Source: PVC group bacterium (GTDB taxonomy: Bacteria > Verrucomicrobiota > Kiritimatiellia > SS1-B-03-39 > PXDE01). From it: a DNA stretch of 5,865 nt. The translations under genes and the position numbers were made by a program. Where the stretch lies: the NCBI GenBank assembly GCA_003566475.1, contig PXDE01000141.1, positions 1-5,865 on the forward strand. The letters run 5' to 3'. The notes below the pieces were generated by a model, which was not told the origin of the DNA, made no database searches, and saw only the letters and a list, made by a program, of their open reading frames with translations. Shown in pieces: positions 1-5,713 of this stretch. The number at the start of each line of letters is the position of its first letter. Position 1 is the first letter of the stretch.

Positions 1-1130
1 GGACGCCGGTCCCGGGGAAGGCCGGCCCAGTGGCCGTAGACCTCCCGGAACACCGCCTGGGAGGATTCGGCCCCGCGGTCGGCGCCCTCCGCCATCAGGG
101 ACAGCGCGCTGGGCAGATAGGAATACTGCACCGCCACGCTGGCCACGTCGCCCCGGTGCAGGATCTCGAGGGTGTCGATGGCCTTGGGATCCACCCACCC
201 GGTGCCGGTCGGGGTGATGATCACCAGCACCGATCTCCGGAAGCCGCCGGCGCGACGAAGTTCCTCCAGGGCCAGCGCGGCCCGGGCCTGCGGGCTTTCA
301 GCGGAATGGATGCCGACATACACCCGCACCGGCGCGACGACCTCCGCCCCGGGGCCGACGCGGGCCAGATCCTCCGGCGTGGGGCCCGAGGCGATGAACC
401 GCCGGCCCTGGCGCCCCGTGTCCCGCCAGCGGATCAGGGATTCCGTGCCGCCCGAACGGTGGGGGTCGTCCGGTTTCGCGAACTCGGGCTCGATCCGGGC
501 GTCGAAGGCCTGGAACGAGCGGTCCGCCGTCCGCAGGATGGCGGCGAAGATCACCCCGTCGATGAGCCCCCAGAACAGGACGCAGGCCGTCACCAGCGCC
601 GCCGCCTGCGAGACCCGGGCCGGGACGAGGCCCCGGAGCCGGCCGGAAAGGAACCGGACCACGTGCCGGAAGAGTCGGGCCGCGGCCAAGAGCGCGAGAA
701 ACACCAGAAGCGCGATCCCGAAGACCCGCAGGGGCCTGACGCCCGCCACCGGCCCCAGACCCATGAGGCGGCGCACCGCGTTCTGCCATCCGATGGCCCG
801 CCAGAGGAACGAGGCCGCGACGACCAGGCAGCCGACGGTGGCGGCCCATCGGACCGTCTGTCTCCGGCCTGCGAACGGCGGGGGAAGCCCCAGCCAGGCC
901 CAGATCTGGCGCCCCAGAACGGCGGCCGCGTAGCCAAGCGCCATGGCCAGACCGGAAATCACGCCCTGGCTCACCTCCGTGCGCGGCAGCAGGGACGGTG
1001 TCAACGAGAGCGCGAAGGCGAGGGTTCCCGCCAGCAGCCCGGCGGTGGAGAGAGGTCGCCACGTGCCTCCAGCCCGTCCCCCCAGCCAGGCGAGGACGGC
1101 ACGCAGGCGATCCGAGGCGGCGACGTTCAT
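1..1130 (-). CDS. Membrane-anchored alpha/beta-hydrolase family protein (Abhydrolase_9 type), 3' part cut by window edge
   Basis: The first 376 codons are visible, from an ATG at 1130, and the frame stays open through base 3. The N-terminal half is hydrophobic, with about five predicted membrane helices near residues 27-47, 54-78, 93-111, 135-151 and 175-198. It includes the segment FALSLTPSLLPR, typical of the Abhydrolase_9 N-terminal membrane domain. After residue 240 the soluble domain begins with RRFIASGPT, APVRVYVGIHSAES, SVLVIITPTGTGWVDP (residues 300-315) and VAVQYSYLPSALSL. These match what I recall of the Abhydrolase_9 catalytic domain. In that family the nucleophile elbow (GES-type) lies just after the point where the window ends, so the catalytic serine cannot be checked. 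The substrate is unknown; a lipid or ester hydrolase at the inner membrane is an inference. A weak GGAG lies about 8 bases before the ATG. The gene diverges from the one at 1284. The family call is firm, the function is not. Confidence 0.88.
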   Translation of the reverse strand, partial: MNVAASDRLRAVLAWLGGRAGGTWRPLSTAGLLAGTLAFALSLTPSLLPRTEVSQGVISGLAMALGYAAAVLGRQIWAWLGLPPPFAGRRQTVRWAATVGCLVVAASFLWRAIGWQNAVRRLMGLGPVAGVRPLRVFGIALLVFLALLAAARLFRHVVRFLSGRLRGLVPARVSQAAALVTACVLFWGLIDGVIFAAILRTADRSFQAFDARIEPEFAKPDDPHRSGGTESLIRWRDTGRQGRRFIASGPTPEDLARVGPGAEVVAPVRVYVGIHSAESPQARAALALEELRRAGGFRRSVLVIITPTGTGWVDPKAIDTLEILHRGDVASVAVQYSYLPSALSLMAEGADRGAESSQAVFREVYGHWAGLPRDRR

Positions 1131-1283
1131 GGCAGGGCTCCGGTGCGAGGCTGAAGGCGTCCGGAAACCCTAGCCCGCCGCCTTGGGCCGATACAAGACC
1201 CGGCGACCGTCCCGGATCCGCGTGCAAGCCCCGCCGGTGTGACCTACTTGTCGGCGACTTGGGCCTGGCGTATACACGGCCCC
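1131..1283. promoter_or_regulatory. Divergent intergenic spacer between the Abhydrolase_9 gene and the membrane-protein gene
   Basis: This 153-base spacer separates two divergently transcribed genes, so promoters for both should lie here. A convincing sigma70-like promoter is visible only on the plus strand, at its right end. On the minus strand I found no well-spaced -35/-10 pair. Open frames cross the spacer in several readings, including a GTG at 1239 in frame with the downstream gene, but none has coding character. Confidence 0.5.
1248..1276 (+). promoter_or_regulatory. Sigma70-like promoter, probably giving a leaderless mRNA
   Basis: TTGTCG at 1248-1253 and TATACA at 1271-1276 are separated by exactly 17 bases. 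They form the best -35/-10 pair in the window, in an otherwise very GC-rich setting. Transcription would start about 7 bases after the -10 box, near 1283, and the chosen ATG is at 1284. The message would therefore have no or almost no 5' leader, and no Shine-Dalgarno sequence is present before that ATG. The promoter also argues against the in-frame GTG at 1239, which lies upstream of it. Confidence 0.55.
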
Positions 1284-1856
1284 ATGCCTCGCCTCAGCCC
1301 GCGCTGCCTGACCTGCCTGCTCCTGCTGATCCTGCCGCACCTCGGCCTCCGGGCCGCCGCCGAATCAACGACACCCGCCCCGCCCGAGGTGGCCGCATCT
1401 GCGGCCGAGGGCGAGGCCCACGATCCTGACGACGACTTCGCCCCCATGCTGGGAGCCTTCGCCCTCGTCGCCATTCTGGTGATTCTGGTCGTCATCGGGT
1501 TCGGCGTGGCCCTGGGCCTGGCCGTCGCCCTTCTCCTGGCTCTGCTCACGGCCTGGGGCGTCGTCACCGTGTCCGCCCTCACCGGGGCCGCGACGGGGAG
1601 CGCCAGGACCGCCGCCCGGGCGTTCGTCCTCCAGGTCGGCGGCCTGCTGGGCATTCCTTCGGGGGCCGCCCTGGGCCTGATGGGCTGGTGGCTGTTCGAT
1701 CTGCCCGGCCGGTGGGGATTCTGGGCGGGGGCGGGCGGCCTGGCGGGCGCGGCCGGGGGGCTGGCCCTGGCCTACGCCTTCGATCTCGCCTGCCGGGCGA
1801 TTCGGAACCGTCTGCGTCATCCGACCGCCGGTGCCGCGCCAGCTCAGGAAGGATGA
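1284..1856 (+). CDS. Unclassified membrane protein with signal peptide and hydrophobic C-terminal half
   Basis: This gene encodes 190 residues. It begins with a signal peptide (positive MPRLSPR, then a Leu-rich core, with likely cleavage after AAA at about residue 26). A Pro/Ala/acidic stretch follows (residues 27-51, ending in DPDDD), probably outside the cytoplasm. Then come a long Val/Leu/Ala-rich segment at 55-98, enough for one or two helices, and further hydrophobic segments at about 112-138 and 146-169. The tail is short and basic (RAIRNRLRH), as expected for a cytoplasmic end. No catalytic motif or named domain is recognisable. The layout resembles small conserved hypothetical membrane proteins of environmental bacteria. 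The frame extends upstream to a GTG at 1239, but the ATG at 1284 is preferred because the signal peptide starts there and the promoter ends at 1276. The next gene starts 9 bases after the stop, suggesting an operon. Confidence 0.8.
   Translation: MPRLSPRCLTCLLLLILPHLGLRAAAESTTPAPPEVAASAAEGEAHDPDDDFAPMLGAFALVAILVILVVIGFGVALGLAVALLLALLTAWGVVTVSALTGAATGSARTAARAFVLQVGGLLGIPSGAALGLMGWWLFDLPGRWGFWAGAGGLAGAAGGLALAYAFDLACRAIRNRLRHPTAGAAPAQEG
1846..1852 (+). promoter_or_regulatory. Ribosome binding site for the hydrolase-acetyltransferase gene
   Basis: AGGAAGG lies inside the last codons of the upstream gene, 13 bases before the ATG at 1866. The spacing is somewhat long, but no better purine-rich site is nearer. 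It overlaps the end of the upstream coding region, consistent with co-translation of the two genes. Confidence 0.45.
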
Positions 1857-1865
1857 ACCGGCGCC

Positions 1866-3038
1866 ATGGCCTCTGACCCAACCCTTGTTCTTCTCCCCGG
1901 CCTGGATGGTACGGGCATACTCTTCTCGCCTCTTCTGTCGGCCCTGCCGCGAGACCTGGCGTCCCGCGTGGTGGCGTATCCATCCGATCCCACCCTCACT
2001 CTAGAAGGTTACGCGCGGCTGGCCATGGCCGCTTTTCCGCCAGGACCGGTGGTCCTAGTGGCCGAGTCGTTCTCGGGCCGCGTCGCGTTGGCTGTTCTGG
2101 CCACGGGGGATCTTCGGGTAGTTGGAGTGGTGCTGGTGGGCGCCTTCGCGAGGTCGCCCTGGCCGGCGAAGATCCTTTCCCGAGTGGGCCCTGTCATGGG
2201 CCTGGCCGCACGCCATGCGCCGGATTCCGCCCTCCGCCGCTGGGCCCTCGGCCGCGACGCCCCGGCGGACCTCCTGGGTCTCTTCCGGTCCGCCGTGGCG
2301 AGCGTGCCCGGGACCGTGCTGGCGCGTCGCCTGCGCCTGCTCGGAACGCCCCCGCCTGCACCGGAACTCGCCTTCACGACGCCCTGCCTCTATCTCCAGG
2401 CAGCCCACGACCGCCTGATCCCGGACAAGGCCCCGGAATCGCTCCGGCCATGGTTCGCCTCACTTCCCGTTAGATCCATCCCCGGCCCCCATTTCCTTCT
2501 CCAGGCCCGGCCCCAGGTCTGCTCCGCCGCCGTCGTGGATTTTCTGAGCCGATGCGCCTCGCCTACGCCCTTCGCCATCCGGTCATTCGTACCAGGCGAC
2601 GCGCCGGCGCTGGCGGCGGTGTACCGGGATACCGTGCGGGGCCAGGGGCCTCGGGCCTACGACACCGCCCAAGTCGAGGCCTGGGCGGCGTACCCCGAGG
2701 ATCTGGAGGAGTTCCGCGACCGCCTGGGCCAGGGCCTGACCCTGGTGGCGGAAGGCCCCGAAGGGCCGGCTGCCTTCGGGCAGCTTCATCCCGAGCACCA
2801 CATCGCCCTCCTCTACTGCGCCACCCGGTGGAGCGGTCAGGGGCTGGGCAGCCGGATCTACCGGAGGCTGGAGGCCCGGGCCCGGGCCCGGGGCGTTGCG
2901 CGGCTCGATACCGACGCCAGCCGCCTCAGCCGCCCGTTCTTCGAACGTCACGGGTTCCATGTCGTCGCGGTCGACCACCCCGTCCGCCACGGGGTGGTCT
3001 TCGAGCGATTCCGGATGGAGAAGCGGCTCGACGCCTAG
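1866..3038 (+). CDS. Two-domain fusion: serine alpha/beta-hydrolase plus GNAT N-acetyltransferase
   Basis: This is one uninterrupted 390-residue frame. Residues 5-230 are an alpha/beta-hydrolase. They show the oxyanion-side motif LLPGLDGTG (residues 9-17), a nucleophile elbow AESFSG with Ser68, an acid in LQAAHDRLIP (Asp182) and a histidine in GPHFLLQ (His209), so a complete Ser-Asp-His triad is present. Residues 236-390 form a GNAT domain of the Acetyltransf_10/YafP type: IRSFVPGDAPAL, a Tyr-x(6)-AWA stretch, the acetyl-CoA loop SGQGLGSRIY (323-332), and RPFFERHGF (356-364) before a typical MEKRL end. The acetyl-CoA loop has Ser323 where Gln or Arg is usual. The linker is only about six residues, so this is a real fusion and not a frameshift artefact. 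The hydrolase probably cleaves an ester or similar bond and the GNAT part acetylates an amine; substrates cannot be told. It has no signal peptide and is probably cytosolic. It lies 9 bases after the membrane-protein gene and converges on the Skp-like gene. Confidence 0.88.
   Translation: MASDPTLVLLPGLDGTGILFSPLLSALPRDLASRVVAYPSDPTLTLEGYARLAMAAFPPGPVVLVAESFSGRVALAVLATGDLRVVGVVLVGAFARSPWPAKILSRVGPVMGLAARHAPDSALRRWALGRDAPADLLGLFRSAVASVPGTVLARRLRLLGTPPPAPELAFTTPCLYLQAAHDRLIPDKAPESLRPWFASLPVRSIPGPHFLLQARPQVCSAAVVDFLSRCASPTPFAIRSFVPGDAPALAAVYRDTVRGQGPRAYDTAQVEAWAAYPEDLEEFRDRLGQGLTLVAEGPEGPAAFGQLHPEHHIALLYCATRWSGQGLGSRIYRRLEARARARGVARLDTDASRLSRPFFERHGFHVVAVDHPVRHGVVFERFRMEKRLDA
2754..2784 (+). repeat. 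Tandem short hairpins inside the GNAT coding region
   Basis: GGCCC-CGAA-GGGCC at 2754-2767 is followed at once by GCTGCC-TTCG-GGCAGC at 2769-2784. The second has a 6-base perfect stem closed by the unusually stable C(UUCG)G tetraloop. Both lie within codons for the segment GPEGPAAFGQ. They may be an incidental product of GC-rich codons or a local mRNA structure. There is no U-tract, so this is not an intrinsic terminator. Confidence 0.5.
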
Positions 3039-3056
3039 GGAGGGCCTCTTCGCCGC

Positions 3057-3563
3057 TTAGGGCTGCAGGAAGTCGGGCAGATCGTCCCCGGCCGCCGGCT
3101 GTTCCGCCGGAGCGGCGGCCGGCGCCGCCTGGCGCATCGCCTCCACGATCTGCTGGGTGAGATCGACCCGCTGCACCCCCTCCTGCGCGTAGGACAGGTC
3201 GTGGACCACGATGGGCACGTTGGCCGCCTGGGCCACGGCCGGCAGCACCTGCTCCAGAGTCTGCTGGAACCGCTGCATGGCCTGCTGCTGAAGGGCCTGG
3301 AACTGCTGCTGAATCTGGGCCATCCGCTGCTGATTCTGGGCCTGCGCGGCCTCCTGCATCTGCGTCTGAAGCTGCTGGGCCTGCTGCTGGACCTGCTGCT
3401 GACCCGGGAAGCCGTTGTAGACCGCCTGGGCGTCGAACACGCCGACGCGCAGGCCGCCGGCCGCCGGGGCCTCCTGGGCGAAGGCGGCCGGTGCCGCCGC
3501 GAGCAGGCCCGCGGCCACGGTCAGGGTGAGCATGGAATGGAGGGAGGAGGTGAGGTGTCGCAC
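3057..3563 (-). CDS. OmpH/Skp-family periplasmic chaperone-like protein, Gln-rich
   Basis: This gene encodes 168 residues from a GTG at 3563, preceded by a strong AAGGAG six bases upstream. The product has a signal peptide (RHLTSSLHS, then a hydrophobic core, with cleavage probably after AFA at residue 29). It continues with the OmpH-type first strand LRVGVFDAQAVYNGFPG (38-54), a long helix (55-113), then VPIVVHDLSYAQ (117-127) and RVDLTQQIVEAMRQ (132-145). That last segment corresponds to the conserved DxT-x-xIV end of OmpH proteins. The length matches the family, whose members are trimeric holdases guiding outer-membrane proteins through the periplasm. The odd part is the helix: 27 of residues 55-105 are Gln and only four are charged, where Skp helices are normally rich in Lys and Glu. 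An Ala/Pro-rich tail ends in DDLPDFLQP. The usual bamA and lpxD neighbours are absent. An alternative is a divergent OmpH-like protein without Skp function. Confidence 0.82.
   Translation of the reverse strand: MRHLTSSLHSMLTLTVAAGLLAAAPAAFAQEAPAAGGLRVGVFDAQAVYNGFPGQQQVQQQAQQLQTQMQEAAQAQNQQRMAQIQQQFQALQQQAMQRFQQTLEQVLPAVAQAANVPIVVHDLSYAQEGVQRVDLTQQIVEAMRQAAPAAAPAEQPAAGDDLPDFLQP
3088..3122. repeat. Perfect 10-base inverted repeat at the convergent 3' ends
   Basis: CCGGCCGCCG at 3088-3097 and CGGCGGCCGG at 3113-3122 are perfect inverted copies with a 15-base spacer. They lie in the last codons of the Skp-like gene (Ala/Pro-rich tail) and 50 bases past the stop of the gene converging from the left. 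Transcripts from either side could fold here, but no T-run follows on either strand. A role in 3'-end protection or termination is only a possibility; Ala/Pro codons at high GC make such repeats easily by chance. Confidence 0.35.
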
Positions 3564-3881
3564 GAGCGGCTCCTTGGTTGGTTGCCGGCTGGAAGTGACA
3601 AAGGCGACCCGCCCGTCCGACCCGCGGACGACCCTGCCTGGCCGGCCCGCGATGCCAAGGCACCCGGCCCGCCCGTCCGCCGCCGAAGCGCGGCCGACGA
3701 ATGCATTGTGAGAGGGTTTGGACCCGCCGCCCCCCGGATTGTTCAAGAATTCCTGAGAAAATCTGCGCAACCTGCCGCGCCGGCCCGAACTCCGTCCGTC
3801 CTGACCGACAGGTCCAGCCCCGATCCACGACTCATGCGTGTGACGATTCCCGACGCCGCGACCGCTTCCATCTCCTCCCCC
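3564..3881. promoter_or_regulatory. Divergent spacer between the Skp-like and YbjT-like genes, with an AT-richer palindromic patch
   Basis: This region of about 320 bases contains no recognisable gene; frames open across it have the composition of non-coding GC-rich DNA. It should hold promoters for both flanking genes. The only marked drop in GC is around 3737-3765. It contains TTGTTC (3739-3744) on the plus strand, TTGAAC on the minus strand (3746-3741), and the near-palindrome TCAAGAATTCCTGA at 3743-3756, with six of seven base pairs matching. Neither -35-like hexamer has a good -10 partner at 16-18 bases. An 11-base motif, CCGCCCGTCCG-like, occurs twice near 3609 and 3669. Confidence 0.4.
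3570..3575 (-). promoter_or_regulatory. Strong Shine-Dalgarno deciding the GTG start of the Skp-like gene
   Basis: On the minus strand AAGGAG is followed by a six-base spacer and GTG at 3563. This fixes the start at the GTG, not at the ATG ten codons later (3533). The GTG start also supplies the positively charged n-region (Arg, His) that the signal peptide needs. Confidence 0.75.
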
Positions 3882-5342
3882 ATGGACACCCACCCGACGG
3901 AGGGCGGGCCCGGCTTCGTCCTCCTCACCGGGGCCACCGGCTACGTGGGCGGACGTCTGCTCCGCGACCTTGAGGCCCGAGGCACCCCGGTGCGGTGCCT
4001 GGCCCGTCGGCCCGACGAACTCCGCCCGCGTGTCAGTCCGCGCACGGAGGTTGTGGCCGGCGATGTCCTGGACCGCGGCAGCCTCGACGCCGCCTTCGCG
4101 GGCGTGACCGCCGCCTACTACCTCGTCCACTCCATGGGCTCCTCGGGCTCGTTCGAGCAGGCCGACCGGGAGGCGGCCCGGAACTTCGCCGAGGCGGCCG
4201 GGAACGCGGGTGTCGGCCGCATCATCTATCTGGGCGGACTCGGCCGTCAGGAGGAGGAGCTTTCGCCCCACCTCCGCAGCCGGCAGGAAGTGGGACACAT
4301 CTTGCGCGGGTCCGGCGTTCCCGTGGTCGAGCTGCGGGCCTCCATCATCATCGGTTCCGGCAGCCTGTCCTTCGAGATGATCCGCTCCCTGGTGGAGCGA
4401 CTGCCCGTCATGGTCACCCCGAAGTGGGTCCGGGTTCAGGCGCAGCCGATCGCCATCGACGATGTGCTGGCCTACCTGGTCGAGGCCTTGGACACGCCGG
4501 CGGAGGGAAGCCGGGTGTTCGAGATCGGCGGAACTGACCAGGTGTCCTATGGCGACATCATGCAGGCCTACGCCCGGCAGCGCGGACTGCGCCGGCCCAT
4601 GCTGCCGGTGCCGGTGCTGAGTCCCCGACTCTCCAGCCTGTGGCTGGGGCTGGTCACGCCGCTCTACGCCCGGATCGGCCGCAAGCTCATCGAGAGCATC
4701 GTCCATCCCACCGTGGTGGCCGACCGCTCCGCCGACAAGGTCTTCACCGTCCGGCCCATCGGCGTGGAGGAGGCCATCCGCCGCGCCCTGTCCGCCGAGG
4801 AGCGCCAGTTCGAGGCCACCCGCTGGTCGGACGCGCTTTCCTCCGCCGGCGAGACGAGGTCGTGGGGCGGCACGCGGTTCGGTCCCCGCCGGCTGGATTC
4901 GCGGACCGTGACCGTGAACGTGCCGCCCGAGGCCGCTTTCGCCCCCATCGCCCGCATCGGCGGCCGCACCGGCTGGTACGCCTGGAACGGTCTGTGGAGG
5001 ATCCGCGGCTTTCTCGACCTGCTCGTCGGCGGGGTGGGCCTGCGCCGCGGACGCCCCTCCCCCACCGACCTGCACGTGGGCGACGCCCTCGACTTCTGGC
5101 GGGTGGAAGTGTTCGAGCCCGGCCGCCGACTCCGCCTCCGGGCCGAGATGAAGGTGCCCGGACGGGCCTGGCTGGAGTTCGAGGTCAGGCCCGAAGGCAC
5201 GGGAAGCCGCATCCGCCAAACCGCCATCTTCGACCCCGTGGGCCTGTCCGGCCGCCTCTACTGGTACGCCCTCTGGCCGGTCCACCACCTCGTGTTCGGC
5301 GGCATGCTGCGCGGCATCGCCCGGGCGGCCATGCGAATCTAG
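3882..5342 (+). CDS. ybjT: YbjT-like NAD(P)-binding SDR protein with C-terminal DUF2867 domain
   Basis: This gene encodes 486 residues. The N-terminal atypical SDR domain has the nucleotide-binding motif TGATGYVGG (16-24; Gly17, Gly20, Gly23) and a basic turn ARRPDEL (41-47) that would suit NADP(H). It continues with GDVLD (60-64), YYLVHSMG (79-86), RIIYLGGLG (113-121), the HLRSRQEVG segment (130-138), and ELRASIIIGSGSLSFE (150-165). Residues from about 337 form a SRPBCC-like DUF2867 domain, including GGRTGWYAWNGLWRIRGFLD (360-379) and LHVGDALDFWRV (397-408). This order and length agree with Escherichia coli YbjT (about 476 residues), as I recall it. The substrate is not known, and membrane or quinone-linked roles suggested for relatives remain unproven. 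The frame also has an ATG at 3834 and a GTG at 3840. The ATG at 3882 is preferred because it leaves a normal short lead before the Rossmann motif, but no Shine-Dalgarno precedes any of them. The stop overlaps that of the converging hicB-like gene. Confidence 0.87.
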   Translation: MDTHPTEGGPGFVLLTGATGYVGGRLLRDLEARGTPVRCLARRPDELRPRVSPRTEVVAGDVLDRGSLDAAFAGVTAAYYLVHSMGSSGSFEQADREAARNFAEAAGNAGVGRIIYLGGLGRQEEELSPHLRSRQEVGHILRGSGVPVVELRASIIIGSGSLSFEMIRSLVERLPVMVTPKWVRVQAQPIAIDDVLAYLVEALDTPAEGSRVFEIGGTDQVSYGDIMQAYARQRGLRRPMLPVPVLSPRLSSLWLGLVTPLYARIGRKLIESIVHPTVVADRSADKVFTVRPIGVEEAIRRALSAEERQFEATRWSDALSSAGETRSWGGTRFGPRRLDSRTVTVNVPPEAAFAPIARIGGRTGWYAWNGLWRIRGFLDLLVGGVGLRRGRPSPTDLHVGDALDFWRVEVFEPGRRLRLRAEMKVPGRAWLEFEVRPEGTGSRIRQTAIFDPVGLSGRLYWYALWPVHHLVFGGMLRGIARAAMRI

Positions 5343-5551
5343 CCGATCACTTCGATATACTCGGCCCTGGCGGTCGGCTCTGGCACGAAGACACCATCCT
5401 GATGCAGGCCCTCCAGGTGGAACTCCACCGCCTCCCGGATCAAGGCCTCGGTCTCTTCCAAGGTTTCCCCCACAGCGACACAACCGGGCAGATCAGGTAC
5501 GTAGGCCCCGAACCCTGTCTCGCTTCTTTCGATGACAACCGCGTACTTCAT
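5339..5551 (-). CDS. hicB: HicB-like antitoxin, apparently without HicA partner
   Basis: This gene encodes 70 residues beginning MKYAVVIER, with the family signature AYVPDLPGC (16-24), then GETLEETEALIREAVEFHLE (28-47) and a VPEP segment near the end. This is the compact partial-RNase-H-like fold of HicB antitoxins. No C-terminal DNA-binding domain (ribbon-helix-helix or HTH) is present, as in many short HicB proteins. In hicAB operons HicB neutralises the mRNA-cleaving toxin HicA, usually encoded immediately upstream. Here the upstream minus-strand sequence shows no HicA motif (no G-S-H segment with the following His-Gly region). A GGA six bases before the ATG is a weak ribosome site. A short upstream frame ends TAG-G-ATG, one base before this start, so translation could be coupled. 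The gene converges on the YbjT-like gene. It may be a solitary regulator or the remains of a toxin-antitoxin pair. Confidence 0.85.
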   Translation of the reverse strand: MKYAVVIERSETGFGAYVPDLPGCVAVGETLEETEALIREAVEFHLEGLHQDGVFVPEPTARAEYIEVIG

Positions 5552-5713
5552 CCTAGATCCGGCGGTTGACGGGAATGCATTCGTGCACGATGCCGTTTAA
5601 CAGCCGTTTGCGCATGAAGATGGTCGCACCCAATGGGTGCGGGCTGAAGTACGGCCGTGGGCGAGAAGACACCGATGCTCGGGGTCGGACGGATAAGAGA
5701 GGATACGGGTTCC
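5552..5713. other. Region upstream of hicB: short coupled frame and a 7-base hairpin, no recognisable gene
   Basis: No known gene is recognisable here. On the minus strand a 20-codon frame (5615-5553, MRKRLLNGIV...NRRI) ends one base before the hicB start. The open frame continues upstream into the palindromic element without homology I can name. It occupies the place where hicA is usually found but does not resemble HicA. A hairpin, CGCACCC-AAT-GGGTGCG, lies at 5625-5641 (seven base pairs, three-base loop). The stretch 5590-5620 is less GC-rich than the genes around it. It could hold the hicB promoter, but I see no clear -35/-10 pair. Confidence 0.4.

Noticed and set aside
30..1227. Several long plus- and minus-strand frames of 250-374 codons over the first 1.2 kb.
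   Set aside because: They overlap the Abhydrolase_9 gene in other frames. Their Arg/Gly/Pro-rich translations show no domain, while the minus-strand frame starting at 1130 gives recognised family motifs throughout.
1239..1283. GTG at 1239 as an upstream start for the membrane protein.
   Set aside because: It lies before the -35/-10 promoter and would bury the signal peptide 15 residues inside the protein.
2552..3160. A 202-codon plus-strand frame over the GNAT half and the start of the next region.
   Set aside because: It is a shifted reading of the fusion gene; its translation is low-complexity Arg/Pro/Gly and carries no motif.
3834..3881. ATG at 3834 (or GTG at 3840) as start of the YbjT-like gene.
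   Set aside because: It is possible, but it adds 14-16 residues with no family resemblance and has no ribosome site. The ATG at 3882 gives the normal distance to the Rossmann glycine motif. The choice is not certain.
3057..5483. A very long minus-strand open frame (over 800 codons) running from the Skp-like gene back through the whole YbjT-like gene.
   Set aside because: Only the last 168 codons have protein character, a ribosome site and a signal peptide. The rest is antisense to a well-conserved SDR/DUF2867 gene and is rich in Gly, Ala, Asp, His and Arg, as expected where high GC removes stops.
3698..5584. AATGCATTCGT present in opposite orientations near 3700 and 5574.
   Set aside because: Eleven bases centred on a common palindrome (ATGCAT) are too short to claim a repeat or attachment site.
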